Notes under the pieces: generated by a model
Seen by the model: the letters and a program-made list of their open reading frames with translations, nothing else
Databases searched by the model: none
What the model was told of the DNA's origin: nothing
Assembly (NCBI GenBank): GCA_958407555.1
Contig: CATYJC010000015.1
Coordinates: 1-23,014, forward strand
Length of the DNA stretch: 23,014 nt
Direction: 5' to 3'
Source of the DNA: an uncultured Collinsella sp.
GTDB taxonomy: Bacteria > Actinomycetota > Coriobacteriia > Coriobacteriales > Coriobacteriaceae
Shown here: positions 8,367 to 15,096 of the stretch, piece by piece
Layout of the letters: each line of letters starts with the position of its first letter
How positions within the stretch are numbered: the first letter of the stretch is position 1
Program-made: the position numbers and the translations under genes

Positions 8367-8924
8367 CTACCCTCTCCTCTTTTCGCTCGATGCTTTACTC
8401 GAGCCGTCACTCGAGCCCTCGTTCAAATCGTTCACGCCGTCCTTGCGCGGCAGACGGCCGGCGACCGTCTCGCGCAGCGCGCACCATTTATCCGCCAGGC
8501 ACACAATCCAAGCCTCACGACACGTCGGCGGCACCGGCACCAGCGGAAACATATGCCGCACGATGATATTCCGCTCGCGCGACGTCAGCTCAAAATCTTC
8601 TTCGGCACGCGCTAGGGCAAAAAACGGATGCCGAAATCCGTGCAGGCGATGGCTCGGATCGGGATCGTGCCAATCGTAGAGAAAGTAATCGTGTAACAAG
8701 GCTCCGCGCAACAGCGAGGCGCGGTCGACCGAAATGCCAACACGGCCCAAGCGCTCGGCAAAGGACAGGCTCGCCCGCGCTACCGAAGTCACATGTGCAT
8801 AGACCGTCACGTCGCCATGCTGGATAAACTCGTGCGTCAGGTCCAAGCGGCCCGCCTGGGCCAGCTGGTGGGCGGCATAGTCGACCTCGTGCGCGATTTT
8901 CTCGGCACGAACGGCATCAGACAT
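8367..8924 (-). CDS. HD-domain phosphohydrolase family protein
   Basis: A 185-residue cytosolic protein with an HD metal-dependent phosphohydrolase core: H44, H78-D79 (ALLHDYFLYDWHD), H124 (ERNIIVRHMFP) and D145 (CLADKWCALRE) in the usual order. Similar short HD proteins are common in Firmicutes and Coriobacteriia and have no fixed substrate. ATG 8924 is chosen because AAGGAGG is 4 nt upstream; an in-frame start at 8969 would add residues unlike the domain. The C-terminus (about 165-185) is a Ser/Gly/Lys-rich tail, probably disordered. It is the first gene of a coupled pair with the PF06541 membrane protein, suggesting joint function at the envelope. Confidence 0.85.
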   Translation of the reverse strand: MSDAVRAEKIAHEVDYAAHQLAQAGRLDLTHEFIQHGDVTVYAHVTSVARASLSFAERLGRVGISVDRASLLRGALLHDYFLYDWHDPDPSHRLHGFRHPFFALARAEEDFELTSRERNIIVRHMFPLVPVPPTCREAWIVCLADKWCALRETVAGRLPRKDGVNDLNEGSSDGSSKASSEKRRG

Positions 8925-9010
8925 GCTGCCTCCTTCCAGCGGCTCACGGCGGCAAGCCACGGCCTGCACGCATTGAATAAAATCATCATCGAATCTACCA
9001 GTATGGCATC

Positions 9011-9028
9011 GGACAAAACGTTTTGCCC
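9011..9028. promoter_or_regulatory. 18-bp near-perfect palindrome, candidate operator
   Basis: GGACAAAACGTTTTGCCC has a perfect 12-bp core CAAAACGTTTTG and one mismatched outer pair. It lies in the 228-bp divergent interval between the HD gene (minus) and the DXS-like gene (plus), 87 bp from the former and 125 bp from the latter. The size and symmetry suit a dimeric repressor. The rest of this interval holds a GCCGGC-loop-GCCGGC hairpin (9103-9123) close to the DXS-like start; no clear promoter boxes were found. Confidence 0.4.
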
Positions 9029-9152
9029 CGCCAGTTGGCGAATTACCGCGCCGCCGTCACATATCAAACGCCAAAATGTGCGAGACTGTTCTGTGCAATT
9101 GTGCCGGCCGAGGGAGCGCCGGCGCTCGATTCGCATGGAGTAACCCACAACG

Positions 9153-10934
9153 ATGCTGCTTACGCAAACGACAACGCCCGAGGACGTCAAGGCTCTTAAT
9201 CGCGCCGAGCTCCCGCAGCTCTGCGACGAGATTCGCCACGCCATCCTCGAAAGCTCCGCCGCTGTCGGCGGACACGTTGCCCCCAACCTAGGCGTCGTTG
9301 AACTCACGGTCGCACTCCATCGCGTGTTTAACTCCCCCATCGACAAGCTTGTCTTTGACGTTTCGCACCAGACCTACGCCCACAAGGCGCTGACCGGGCG
9401 CGCGTACACCTATATCGATCCGGAGCGTTATGGCGAGGCCTCTGGCTTTGCCAATCCCGACGAGTCCGAGCATGACCTGTTTGCCATGGGTCACACCTCG
9501 ACCTCGGTGAGCTTGGGCTGCGGTCTTGCCCACGCGCGCGACCTGGCGGGTGACACGTATAACGTCATTACCGTTATTGGCGACGGCTCGCTTTCGGGCG
9601 GTCTGGCTTTTGAGGGCTTTAACAATGCCGCCGATCTCGACAGTAACTTGATCATTATCGTCAACGATAACGACCAGTCCATTGCCGAAAACCACGGTGG
9701 TCTGTATCGCAATCTGGCCGAGCTGCGCGCCAGCAACGGCACCTGCGAGCGCAACGTTTTCCGCGCGCTGGGGCTCGACTATCGCTACCTGGACGCCGGT
9801 AACGATGTCCAAGCGCTGGTCGATACGCTGCAGGAGCTGCGCGATATCGATCATCCCATCGTGCTGCACGTCTCCACCGCCAAGGGCAAGGGCTTTGAGC
9901 CAGCCCAGAGCGACCCCGAGCACTGGCATCATGTGGGGCCCTTCGATATGGCAACCGGTCGCAAACTTTGCCCGGGCCACCCGAGCGAGCCCGCACCGCG
10001 CACCTATGCCGATATTACGAGCGAGGCACTCAACGCCGCTATCGCGAACGACCCGCAGGTTGTCGCTATCACGGCTGCCACGCCCTATATCATGGGCTTT
10101 ACGCCCGAGCTTCGCGCCGCGGCAGGCAAGCAGTTTGTCGACGTGGGCATTGCCGAAGAGCACGCCGTCACCTTTGCCACCGCGCTCGCCAGCGCCGGCG
10201 CCAAGCCGGTCTTTGGCGCATACGGCACGTTTTTGCAGCGCGCCTACGACGAACTGTGGCACGACCTGTGCCTCAACGACGCCCCGGCAACTATTTTGGT
10301 ATTTGGCGCGTCGATCTTTGGCACCACGTCCGAGACGCACCTCTCGTTCTTTGATATTTCCATGCTGGGCGGACTTCCCAACATGCACTATTTGGCGCCG
10401 GCCTGCATGGAGGAATACCTGTCCATGCTGAGTTGGTCGCTCGACCACCGCGAGCATCCCGTGGCGATCCGCGTACCGGGCATTGGCCTGGTTAGCCGCC
10501 CCGATTTGGCGCCCGCCGAGGACACCGACTACAGCGCCGTTCGCTACAACGTGGTGCGCCAGGGTCGCGACGTAGCCGTGCTCGCGCTTGGCGATTTCTT
10601 TGAGCTGGGCGAGCGCGTGACAAACCGCTTGGCTGCCGAGTACGGCATCGAGGCCACGCTCGTCAACCCGCGCTTTACGACCGAGCTCGACCGCGAGTTC
10701 CTCGACAGCCTTGCCGCCGAGCATCGCGTTGTCGTCACCCTCGAGGACGGCATCTTGGACGGCGGCTGGGGCGAGCGCGTGGCGTGCTACCTGGCCTGCA
10801 CGCCCGTCCGCACGCGCACCTTCGGCATCGCCAAGGGCTTCCCCGACCGCTACGACCCCAACGAGTTGCTCGCTCAGAACGGCATGACGGTCGAGAACAT
10901 GGCCGCCGAAGCCGCAAGGCTACTCAACGAGTAA
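9153..10934 (+). CDS. 1-deoxy-D-xylulose-5-phosphate synthase-like (DXS-family) enzyme
   Basis: A 593-residue thiamine-diphosphate enzyme with the DXS domain order: diphosphate/Mg2+ half (GGHVAPNLGVVE at 39-50; DVSHQTYAHK; GHTSTS 113-118; GDGSLSGG 143-150; NDND 171-174), pyrimidine half (AEEHAVTF, E335 as catalytic Glu) and a transketolase C-terminal domain. H41, E335, R363 and H396 match E. coli DXS H49, E370, R398 and H431. The residues equivalent to R420, D427 and R478 are G385, T392 and G443, in an ungapped alignment from recalled E. coli sequence. R420 and R478 bind the glyceraldehyde-3-phosphate phosphate. It is 27 residues shorter than E. coli DXS. It may be a DXS paralogue using another acceptor, although databases would probably call it dxs. 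The ribosome site is weak (GGAG 13 nt upstream). Monocistronic, with a strong terminator. Confidence 0.85.
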   Translation: MLLTQTTTPEDVKALNRAELPQLCDEIRHAILESSAAVGGHVAPNLGVVELTVALHRVFNSPIDKLVFDVSHQTYAHKALTGRAYTYIDPERYGEASGFANPDESEHDLFAMGHTSTSVSLGCGLAHARDLAGDTYNVITVIGDGSLSGGLAFEGFNNAADLDSNLIIIVNDNDQSIAENHGGLYRNLAELRASNGTCERNVFRALGLDYRYLDAGNDVQALVDTLQELRDIDHPIVLHVSTAKGKGFEPAQSDPEHWHHVGPFDMATGRKLCPGHPSEPAPRTYADITSEALNAAIANDPQVVAITAATPYIMGFTPELRAAAGKQFVDVGIAEEHAVTFATALASAGAKPVFGAYGTFLQRAYDELWHDLCLNDAPATILVFGASIFGTTSETHLSFFDISMLGGLPNMHYLAPACMEEYLSMLSWSLDHREHPVAIRVPGIGLVSRPDLAPAEDTDYSAVRYNVVRQGRDVAVLALGDFFELGERVTNRLAAEYGIEATLVNPRFTTELDREFLDSLAAEHRVVVTLEDGILDGGWGERVACYLACTPVRTRTFGIAKGFPDRYDPNELLAQNGMTVENMAAEAARLLNE

Positions 10935-10936
10935 AA

Positions 10937-10975
10937 AACCTCCGCAAGGGGAACGCCCTTGCGGAGGTTTTTATT
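10937..10975 (+). terminator. Rho-independent terminator of DXS-like gene
   Basis: Arms AACCTCCGCAAGGG (10937-10950) and CCCTTGCGGAGGTT (10956-10969) pair perfectly over 14 bp around a 5-nt loop and run into TTTTTATTTT. It begins 2 nt after the stop codon. Confidence 0.95.
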
Positions 10976-10990
10976 TTCGCGACGCGATTA

Positions 10991-11206
10991 TCTCGATCTG
11001 TAACATCTAGGGCCCGAATTCCCGTCTAACTGTTACAGATCTAGATAAGACGTCTTAGCCCCCGACGTTTGTCTCAATCTGTAACAGATAGAGACCTTTT
11101 GTCCGTCCAGATGTTACAGATCGAGACATTCGAATTTCCCTGAAGAGAGAATCTCGATCTGTAACAGTAAGAACCCATTTCCTCGTCTACCTGTTACAGA
11201 TTGAGA
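10991..11206. repeat. Array of three 55-bp inverted-repeat units
   Basis: Units lie at 10991-11045, 11072-11126 and 11152-11206, with 26- and 25-bp gaps (period 80-81). Each has a 16-bp arm, a 23-bp centre and an inverted 16-bp arm. The six arms, read outside-in, fit TCT(C/A)(G/A)ATCTGTAACA(G/T). The centres are also related: AG at positions 3-4, CC at 8-9, T at 13 and CGTC(T/C)A at 17-22 are shared. The units are similar but not identical. No transposase or coding frame is associated. They could be operators, structured RNA or remnants of a small mobile element. Confidence 0.85.
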
Positions 11207-11237
11207 CAAAACAGCATGGCATACCGCCGCATCGGCC

Positions 11238-11278
11238 AGAACCACCACAAAGGTGCCTGTCCCCTTTGTGGTGGTTCT
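11238..11278. repeat. 16-bp perfect hairpin with CCTGTCC loop
   Basis: AGAACCACCACAAAGG (11238-11253) and CCTTTGTGGTGGTTCT (11263-11278) are exact complements around TGCCTGTCC. No T-run follows. Its CAAAGG/CCTTTG core recalls the hairpin at 6195-6227 and its loop recalls 11435-11469. Confidence 0.75.
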
Positions 11279-11434
11279 AAGTCATGGTCGGTGCGAAAAA
11301 CGAATAGCCGTTCATACGCGATCTCCTTACTTATATATGCGTCGCGTTGCCGCCATTATAGCGACCGCAGCGAGCGACCACGCCGTCCGCAAAACGCTTT
11401 CTTAACTACAATAATCGACGTTTGCCCAGATAAA

Positions 11435-11469
11435 ACCTACCAAAATAAACCTGTCCCTTTTTGGTAGGT
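11435..11469. repeat. 11-bp perfect hairpin with CCTGTCCC loop
   Basis: ACCTACCAAAA (11435-11445) pairs with TTTTGGTAGGT (11459-11469) around a 13-nt loop containing ACCTGTCCC. The stem sequence differs from the hairpin at 11238-11278 while the loop motif CCTGTCCC is kept. It lies 43 bp upstream of the importer -35 box. Confidence 0.65.
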
Positions 11470-11511
11470 AGAATAACCCATAAGGTAAGTATGTTTCTGT
11501 GTTATTTCGTG

Positions 11512-11541
11512 TTGACCCATTTGAGCGCGATAGGGTATAAC
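11512..11541 (+). promoter_or_regulatory. Promoter of amino acid importer operon
   Basis: TTGACC (11512-11517) and TATAAC (11536-11541) match the sigma-70-type -35 and -10 consensus at five of six bases each with an 18-bp spacer. Transcription would start near 11548, giving a leader of about 37 nt that includes the AAAGG ribosome site. This is the best promoter match in the window. Confidence 0.75.
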
Positions 11542-11584
11542 TCTACTCAACCGCTAGGGATTTTATTAAGAAAGGTGTTCTACC

Positions 11585-12580
11585 ATGAGCAAGAACCTCT
11601 CCCAGCAGGTCGTTCTCGACCGCCGCGGCTTCGTTGCCGCCACCTTCGCAACCGTCGCCGGCCTTGGTCTTGCCGGCTGCTCTGACACCAGCGCCGAGGC
11701 CGACAAGGGTTCCGCCGCCGGCTCCTCCAAGGGCTCCGAGGATACCGAGGTTTCCGCCACGCTCGATGCCAAGGCATTCGACAAGCTCGTCAACGACGGC
11801 CCCAAGGCCGATGACGACGCCATCGCCGCCAGCACCTGGGCCACGGCCGTCAAGGACGCCGGCGTCTTTAAGATCGGTGGCGTTCAGACCTCCACGCTCT
11901 TCTCCCTCCTCAACGAGAAAGACGGTCAGACCCGCGGCTTCGACGCCGGTATCGCACAGCTCCTGTCCAACTACATTCTGGGCGAGAACAAGGTCGAGAT
12001 CACCCAGGTGACCTCGGACACGCGCGAGTCCGTCCTGCAGAACGGCCAGGTCGACGCCGTCTTTGCCACCTACACCATCACTGACGAGCGCAAGAAGCTC
12101 GTCTCCTTTGCCGGTCCCTACTACTACACCCAGCAGGCTATCCTGGTGCTCGCCGACAACGACGACATCAAGAGCGTCGACGACCTGGCCGACAAGAACG
12201 TCGCCGTCCAGTCCGGCTCCAACGGTCCCGCCATCCTGGAGGAGTTTGCCCCCAAGGCCAGCCAGCAGGAGTTCAAGACCGACGAGGAGGCACGTCAGGC
12301 ACTCCAGCAGGGCCGCGTTGACGCCTACGTCATCGATAACAATATGCAGCAGAGCGCCCTGGTCCGCGAGCCCGGTAAGTATAAGATCGCCGGCAAGCCC
12401 TTCGGCAGCAAGGAGCCCTATGGCATCGGCCTGCCGCTCGATTCCGACGGCGTCGCCTTTGTCAACGACTTCCTTAAGAAGATCGAGGACGACGGCACCT
12501 GGACCGAGCTGTGGCAGATCTGCATCGGCGACCGCACGGGCGACACCAACGTTCCCGAGCTGCCCGAGATCGGGGCCTAG
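11585..12580 (+). CDS. Polar amino acid ABC transporter receptor, Tat-type lipoprotein
   Basis: A 331-residue solute-binding protein of family 3 (PF00497), likely for glutamate or a related amino acid. The N-terminus has a twin-arginine motif (LDRRGF, R13-R14), a hydrophobic stretch and a lipobox LAGC with C32 as the lipidated residue, so it is probably exported folded by Tat and anchored outside. A Ser/Gly/Asp linker (33-60) precedes the domain. Family features are GFDAGIA (118-124), DTRESVLQNGQVDAVF (145-160, with the arginine that usually binds the substrate carboxylate) and ITDERKKLVSFAGPYYYTQQA (165-185). It is first in the operon, behind a good promoter. A hairpin after the stop may hold the permeases at a lower level than the receptor. 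Substrate is inferred from family and neighbours. Confidence 0.9.
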   Translation: MSKNLSQQVVLDRRGFVAATFATVAGLGLAGCSDTSAEADKGSAAGSSKGSEDTEVSATLDAKAFDKLVNDGPKADDDAIAASTWATAVKDAGVFKIGGVQTSTLFSLLNEKDGQTRGFDAGIAQLLSNYILGENKVEITQVTSDTRESVLQNGQVDAVFATYTITDERKKLVSFAGPYYYTQQAILVLADNDDIKSVDDLADKNVAVQSGSNGPAILEEFAPKASQQEFKTDEEARQALQQGRVDAYVIDNNMQQSALVREPGKYKIAGKPFGSKEPYGIGLPLDSDGVAFVNDFLKKIEDDGTWTELWQICIGDRTGDTNVPELPEIGA

Positions 12581-12668
12581 GCAGCGAGCCTGGTAACGGC
12601 CGCAACGAAACCATATGGAAACGCATGATGCGCTTTATTGCGGTAAACTGTTTCCTCACTGAGTTGTC

Positions 12669-12700
12669 GGGGCTTCCGTACACACGGGAGCCCCTTTCCT
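12669..12700 (+). terminator. Intercistronic attenuator or terminator
   Basis: GGGGCTTCCG (12669-12678) and CGGGAGCCCC (12685-12694) form a stem of ten pairs with one mismatch around TACACA, followed by TTTCCTTAT. It lies 88 bp after the receptor stop and 25 bp before the first permease start. The T-tract is interrupted, so partial read-through is likely. Confidence 0.65.
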
Positions 12701-12718
12701 TATCGGCGGGAGGTCCGC

Positions 12719-13378
12719 ATGAGTCTCTCCGAGCTCTGGTCGCTCTATGGCCAGAACTATATCGACGCGCTGCTAGCAACCTGGGGCATGACGCTTGAGT
12801 CGTTTGCCATCGCCATGGTGCTGGCCGTCGCCGTCACTGTGATGCGCGTGTCGCCGCTCAAGCCGCTGCGCGTCTTTGGCGACCTGTATGTTCAGGTCTT
12901 CCGTAACATCCCCGGCATCGCGCTGCTCATCATCGTCGTCTACGCACTGCCGCCGCTCAAGGTTGTTCTGCCCTACCGTACCTGCGTTATCGTCGCCACG
13001 GTCCTTTTGGGCTCGGCCTTTGGCTCCGAGAACTTTATGAGCGGCATCAACACCGTCGGCGTCGGCCAGGTGGAAGCCGCCCGTTCGCTCGGCATGAGCT
13101 TCAGCCGTATCCTCGCCAAGATCGTGATTCCGCAGGCGCTGCGCTCGAGCGTGCTGCCCATGACCAACCTCTTTATCGCCGTCATGCTCACCACCGCGCT
13201 CGGCAGTCAGGTGCCGTTGCAACCGCAGGAGCTCACCGGCGTGGTGAGCTATATCAACACGCGCTCGCTCGGCGGCGTCGCCGCGTTCTTTATCTCGGCG
13301 CTCGGCTACCTGGGCACGGCCTTTGTGGTGAGCCACATTGGCAACTACATCGATAAGAAGGTGAGGATCCTCCGATGA
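12719..13378 (+). CDS. Polar amino acid ABC transporter permease (GluC-like)
   Basis: A 219-residue inner-membrane subunit of the HisMQ/GluCD type with about five hydrophobic segments. An N-terminal stretch TWGMTLESFAIAMVLAVAVT marks the start of the permease fold, FRNIPG (61-66) fills the place of the usual FRGTP loop, and the EAA loop EAARSLGMSFSRILAKIVIP (119-138) docks on the ATPase. GGGAGG is 6 nt upstream of ATG 12719. The stop overlaps the next gene by ATGA, so the two permeases are translated together and form a heterodimer. The short length is normal for this family. Confidence 0.9.
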   Translation: MSLSELWSLYGQNYIDALLATWGMTLESFAIAMVLAVAVTVMRVSPLKPLRVFGDLYVQVFRNIPGIALLIIVVYALPPLKVVLPYRTCVIVATVLLGSAFGSENFMSGINTVGVGQVEAARSLGMSFSRILAKIVIPQALRSSVLPMTNLFIAVMLTTALGSQVPLQPQELTGVVSYINTRSLGGVAAFFISALGYLGTAFVVSHIGNYIDKKVRILR

Positions 13379-14208
13379 GCAAGCACTCCACCTCCGCGCT
13401 CACTATGCGCGATGCGCTCTACGAGGCTCCCGGCCCCAAGATGCGCGCCAAGATTCGCATCGGCACCGCCATCTCGCTTGTTGCCGTCGCCGCGCTTGTC
13501 GTCCTCGTGTTGCAGCGCTTTTATGTGACCGGCCAGCTTTCGGTTCACTATTGGTATTTCTTTACGCACCTCACCACCTGGAAGTTCCTGCTTGCCGGCT
13601 TTGAGGGCACCGTTAAAGTCGCACTCACCGCTGGCGCCATCGCGCTGGTGCTGGGCTTAGCCCTTATGCTCGGCCGTACCAGCGACATTAAGCCGCTGCA
13701 GCTGGTCTGCCGCGTGCTCACCGATTTCTTCCGCGGCGTACCGAGCCTGCTGTTCATCTACTTCTTCTTTTTGGTGCTGCCCCAGTACAAGATCGCGCTG
13801 CCGTCGTTTTGGATGCTCACGCTTCCCGTCGCGCTCGCTGCAGCTGGCGTACTTGCCGAGATCTTCCGTGCCGGCGTCAACGCCGTGCCGCGCGGCCAGG
13901 TCGAGGCCGCCCAGGCACTCGGTCTCTCCAAAGCTAAAATCACCTTTAAAATCGTGTTGCCGCAGGCTATTCGGTTTATCATTCCGTCGTTGATTTCGCA
14001 GCTTGTAGTCGTAGTCAAAGACACCACCGTCGCCTACGTGGTGAGCTACCCCGACCTCATGCAAAACGCCCGCGTGCTCATTACCAACTACGACGCCCTC
14101 GTGTCGGTCTACCTGGTTATCGCGGTCATCTACATCCTCATCAACGTCGCGATTAACAAGGCCGCTGTCTACGTTTCGCACAAGACCGGCGCGACCATCA
14201 TCCGCTAA
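13375..14208 (+). CDS. Polar amino acid ABC transporter permease (GluD-like)
   Basis: A 277-residue partner permease. It has an N-terminal cytoplasmic extension of about 28 residues, a first membrane segment (about 29-47), then the core beginning at LAGFEGTVKVALTAG. FFRGVPSLLFIYFFFLVLP (118-136) is the typical loop and helix, and the EAA loop is EAAQALGLSKAKITFKIVLP (177-196), followed by KDTTVAYVVSYPDLM (215-229), as seen in glutamate and glutamine permeases. The start ATG overlaps the previous stop by 4 bp. The ATPase gene begins 36 bp downstream. Confidence 0.9.
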   Translation: MSKHSTSALTMRDALYEAPGPKMRAKIRIGTAISLVAVAALVVLVLQRFYVTGQLSVHYWYFFTHLTTWKFLLAGFEGTVKVALTAGAIALVLGLALMLGRTSDIKPLQLVCRVLTDFFRGVPSLLFIYFFFLVLPQYKIALPSFWMLTLPVALAAAGVLAEIFRAGVNAVPRGQVEAAQALGLSKAKITFKIVLPQAIRFIIPSLISQLVVVVKDTTVAYVVSYPDLMQNARVLITNYDALVSVYLVIAVIYILINVAINKAAVYVSHKTGATIIR

Positions 14209-14244
14209 CGCTTTACCATTTCGAGTCATAAGGAGCCGAGCACC

Positions 14245-15009
14245 ATGGCACAGAGCACCTCTTCCACCGGCAATCAGCCGCTGATCGAGCTCAGGCACGT
14301 CGATAAGCACTACGGAGATCTGCACGTCCTCAATGACATCAATCTCTCAGTCGACCGCGGCGAGGTCGTTGTTGTGATTGGTCCCTCGGGCTCGGGCAAG
14401 TCGACCATGTGCCGAACCATCAACCGCCTGGAAACCATCGACTCGGGCGAAATCCTCATCGAGGGCGAGCCCCTGCCGCAGGAGGGCAAAGATCTTGCCC
14501 GCATGCGTGCCGAGCTGGGCATGGTGTTTCAGCAGTTCAACCTGTTCGCACATATGACCGTACTGCAGAACGTCATGCTGGGACCGGTCGACGTACTGGG
14601 TGTCTCCAAGGACGAGGCTCGTAAGCGCGCCATGGACCTGCTGGGCCGCGTGGGCGTTGCCGAGCAGGCCGATAAGGTGCCCGCACAGCTCTCGGGCGGC
14701 CAGCAGCAGCGCGTAGCCATCGCCCGCTCGCTTGCCATGCAACCCAAGGCCATGCTTTTTGACGAGCCCACGAGCGCCCTTGACCCCGAAATGATCAACG
14801 AGGTGCTCGAGGTCATGGTCCGTCTGGCCCAGCAGGGCATGACGATGATCGTCATCACGCACGAGATGAACTTCGCCCGCCGCGTGGCCGACCGCGTCGT
14901 GTTTATGGCCGACGGCCAGATCGTGGAAACCGGCACACCCGACGAGTTCTTCGACCACCCCCAGACCAAGCGCGCCCAGGACTTCCTCAACTCCATTAAG
15001 GGCCACTAA
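14245..15009 (+). CDS. Polar amino acid ABC transporter ATPase (GluA/GlnQ-like)
   Basis: A 254-residue cytosolic ATPase with all ABC motifs: Walker A GPSGSGKST (46-54), Q-loop at FQQFNLF (Q96/Q97), signature LSGGQQQR (149-156), Walker B AMLFDEP (169-175), D-loop SALD and switch H206 (ITHEMNFARRVADR). FQQFNLFAHMTVLQNV and THEMNFAR are typical of the glutamate/glutamine/histidine importer ATPases. AAGGAG lies 10 nt before ATG 14245. It powers the two preceding permeases. No terminator is seen before the amidotransferase gene 87 bp on, so the operon probably continues. Confidence 0.95.
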   Translation: MAQSTSSTGNQPLIELRHVDKHYGDLHVLNDINLSVDRGEVVVVIGPSGSGKSTMCRTINRLETIDSGEILIEGEPLPQEGKDLARMRAELGMVFQQFNLFAHMTVLQNVMLGPVDVLGVSKDEARKRAMDLLGRVGVAEQADKVPAQLSGGQQQRVAIARSLAMQPKAMLFDEPTSALDPEMINEVLEVMVRLAQQGMTMIVITHEMNFARRVADRVVFMADGQIVETGTPDEFFDHPQTKRAQDFLNSIKGH

Positions 15010-15096
15010 CCCAATTGCCACGCGTGCAAATTCATCAGTAACGTTTGTCCCGCGCCACCCCTGTGCCATGTCCACCCGGATTCGAAAGCCGCACCC

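Larger units (their letters stand above)
10935..11584. other. 650-bp gene-free stretch
   Basis: Between the DXS-like gene and the amino acid importer no frame has a coding pattern on either strand. In order it holds the terminator, the three-unit inverted-repeat array (10991-11206), two hairpins with related loops (11238-11278 and 11435-11469) and the importer promoter. I see nothing recognisable in 11279-11434. Confidence 0.8.

Noticed and set aside
9288..10724. 478-codon open frame on the minus strand opposite the DXS-like gene
   Set aside because: It is a shadow of a well-supported TPP enzyme; composition is atypical and no motif is present.
10991..11206. CRISPR array
   Set aside because: The repeats are 16 bp in alternating orientation, the centres between paired arms are themselves related, there are only three units and no cas genes.
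11279..11434. Possible small gene or RNA between the two hairpins
   Set aside because: No frame with a ribosome site, no stable structure and no known RNA motif was seen.
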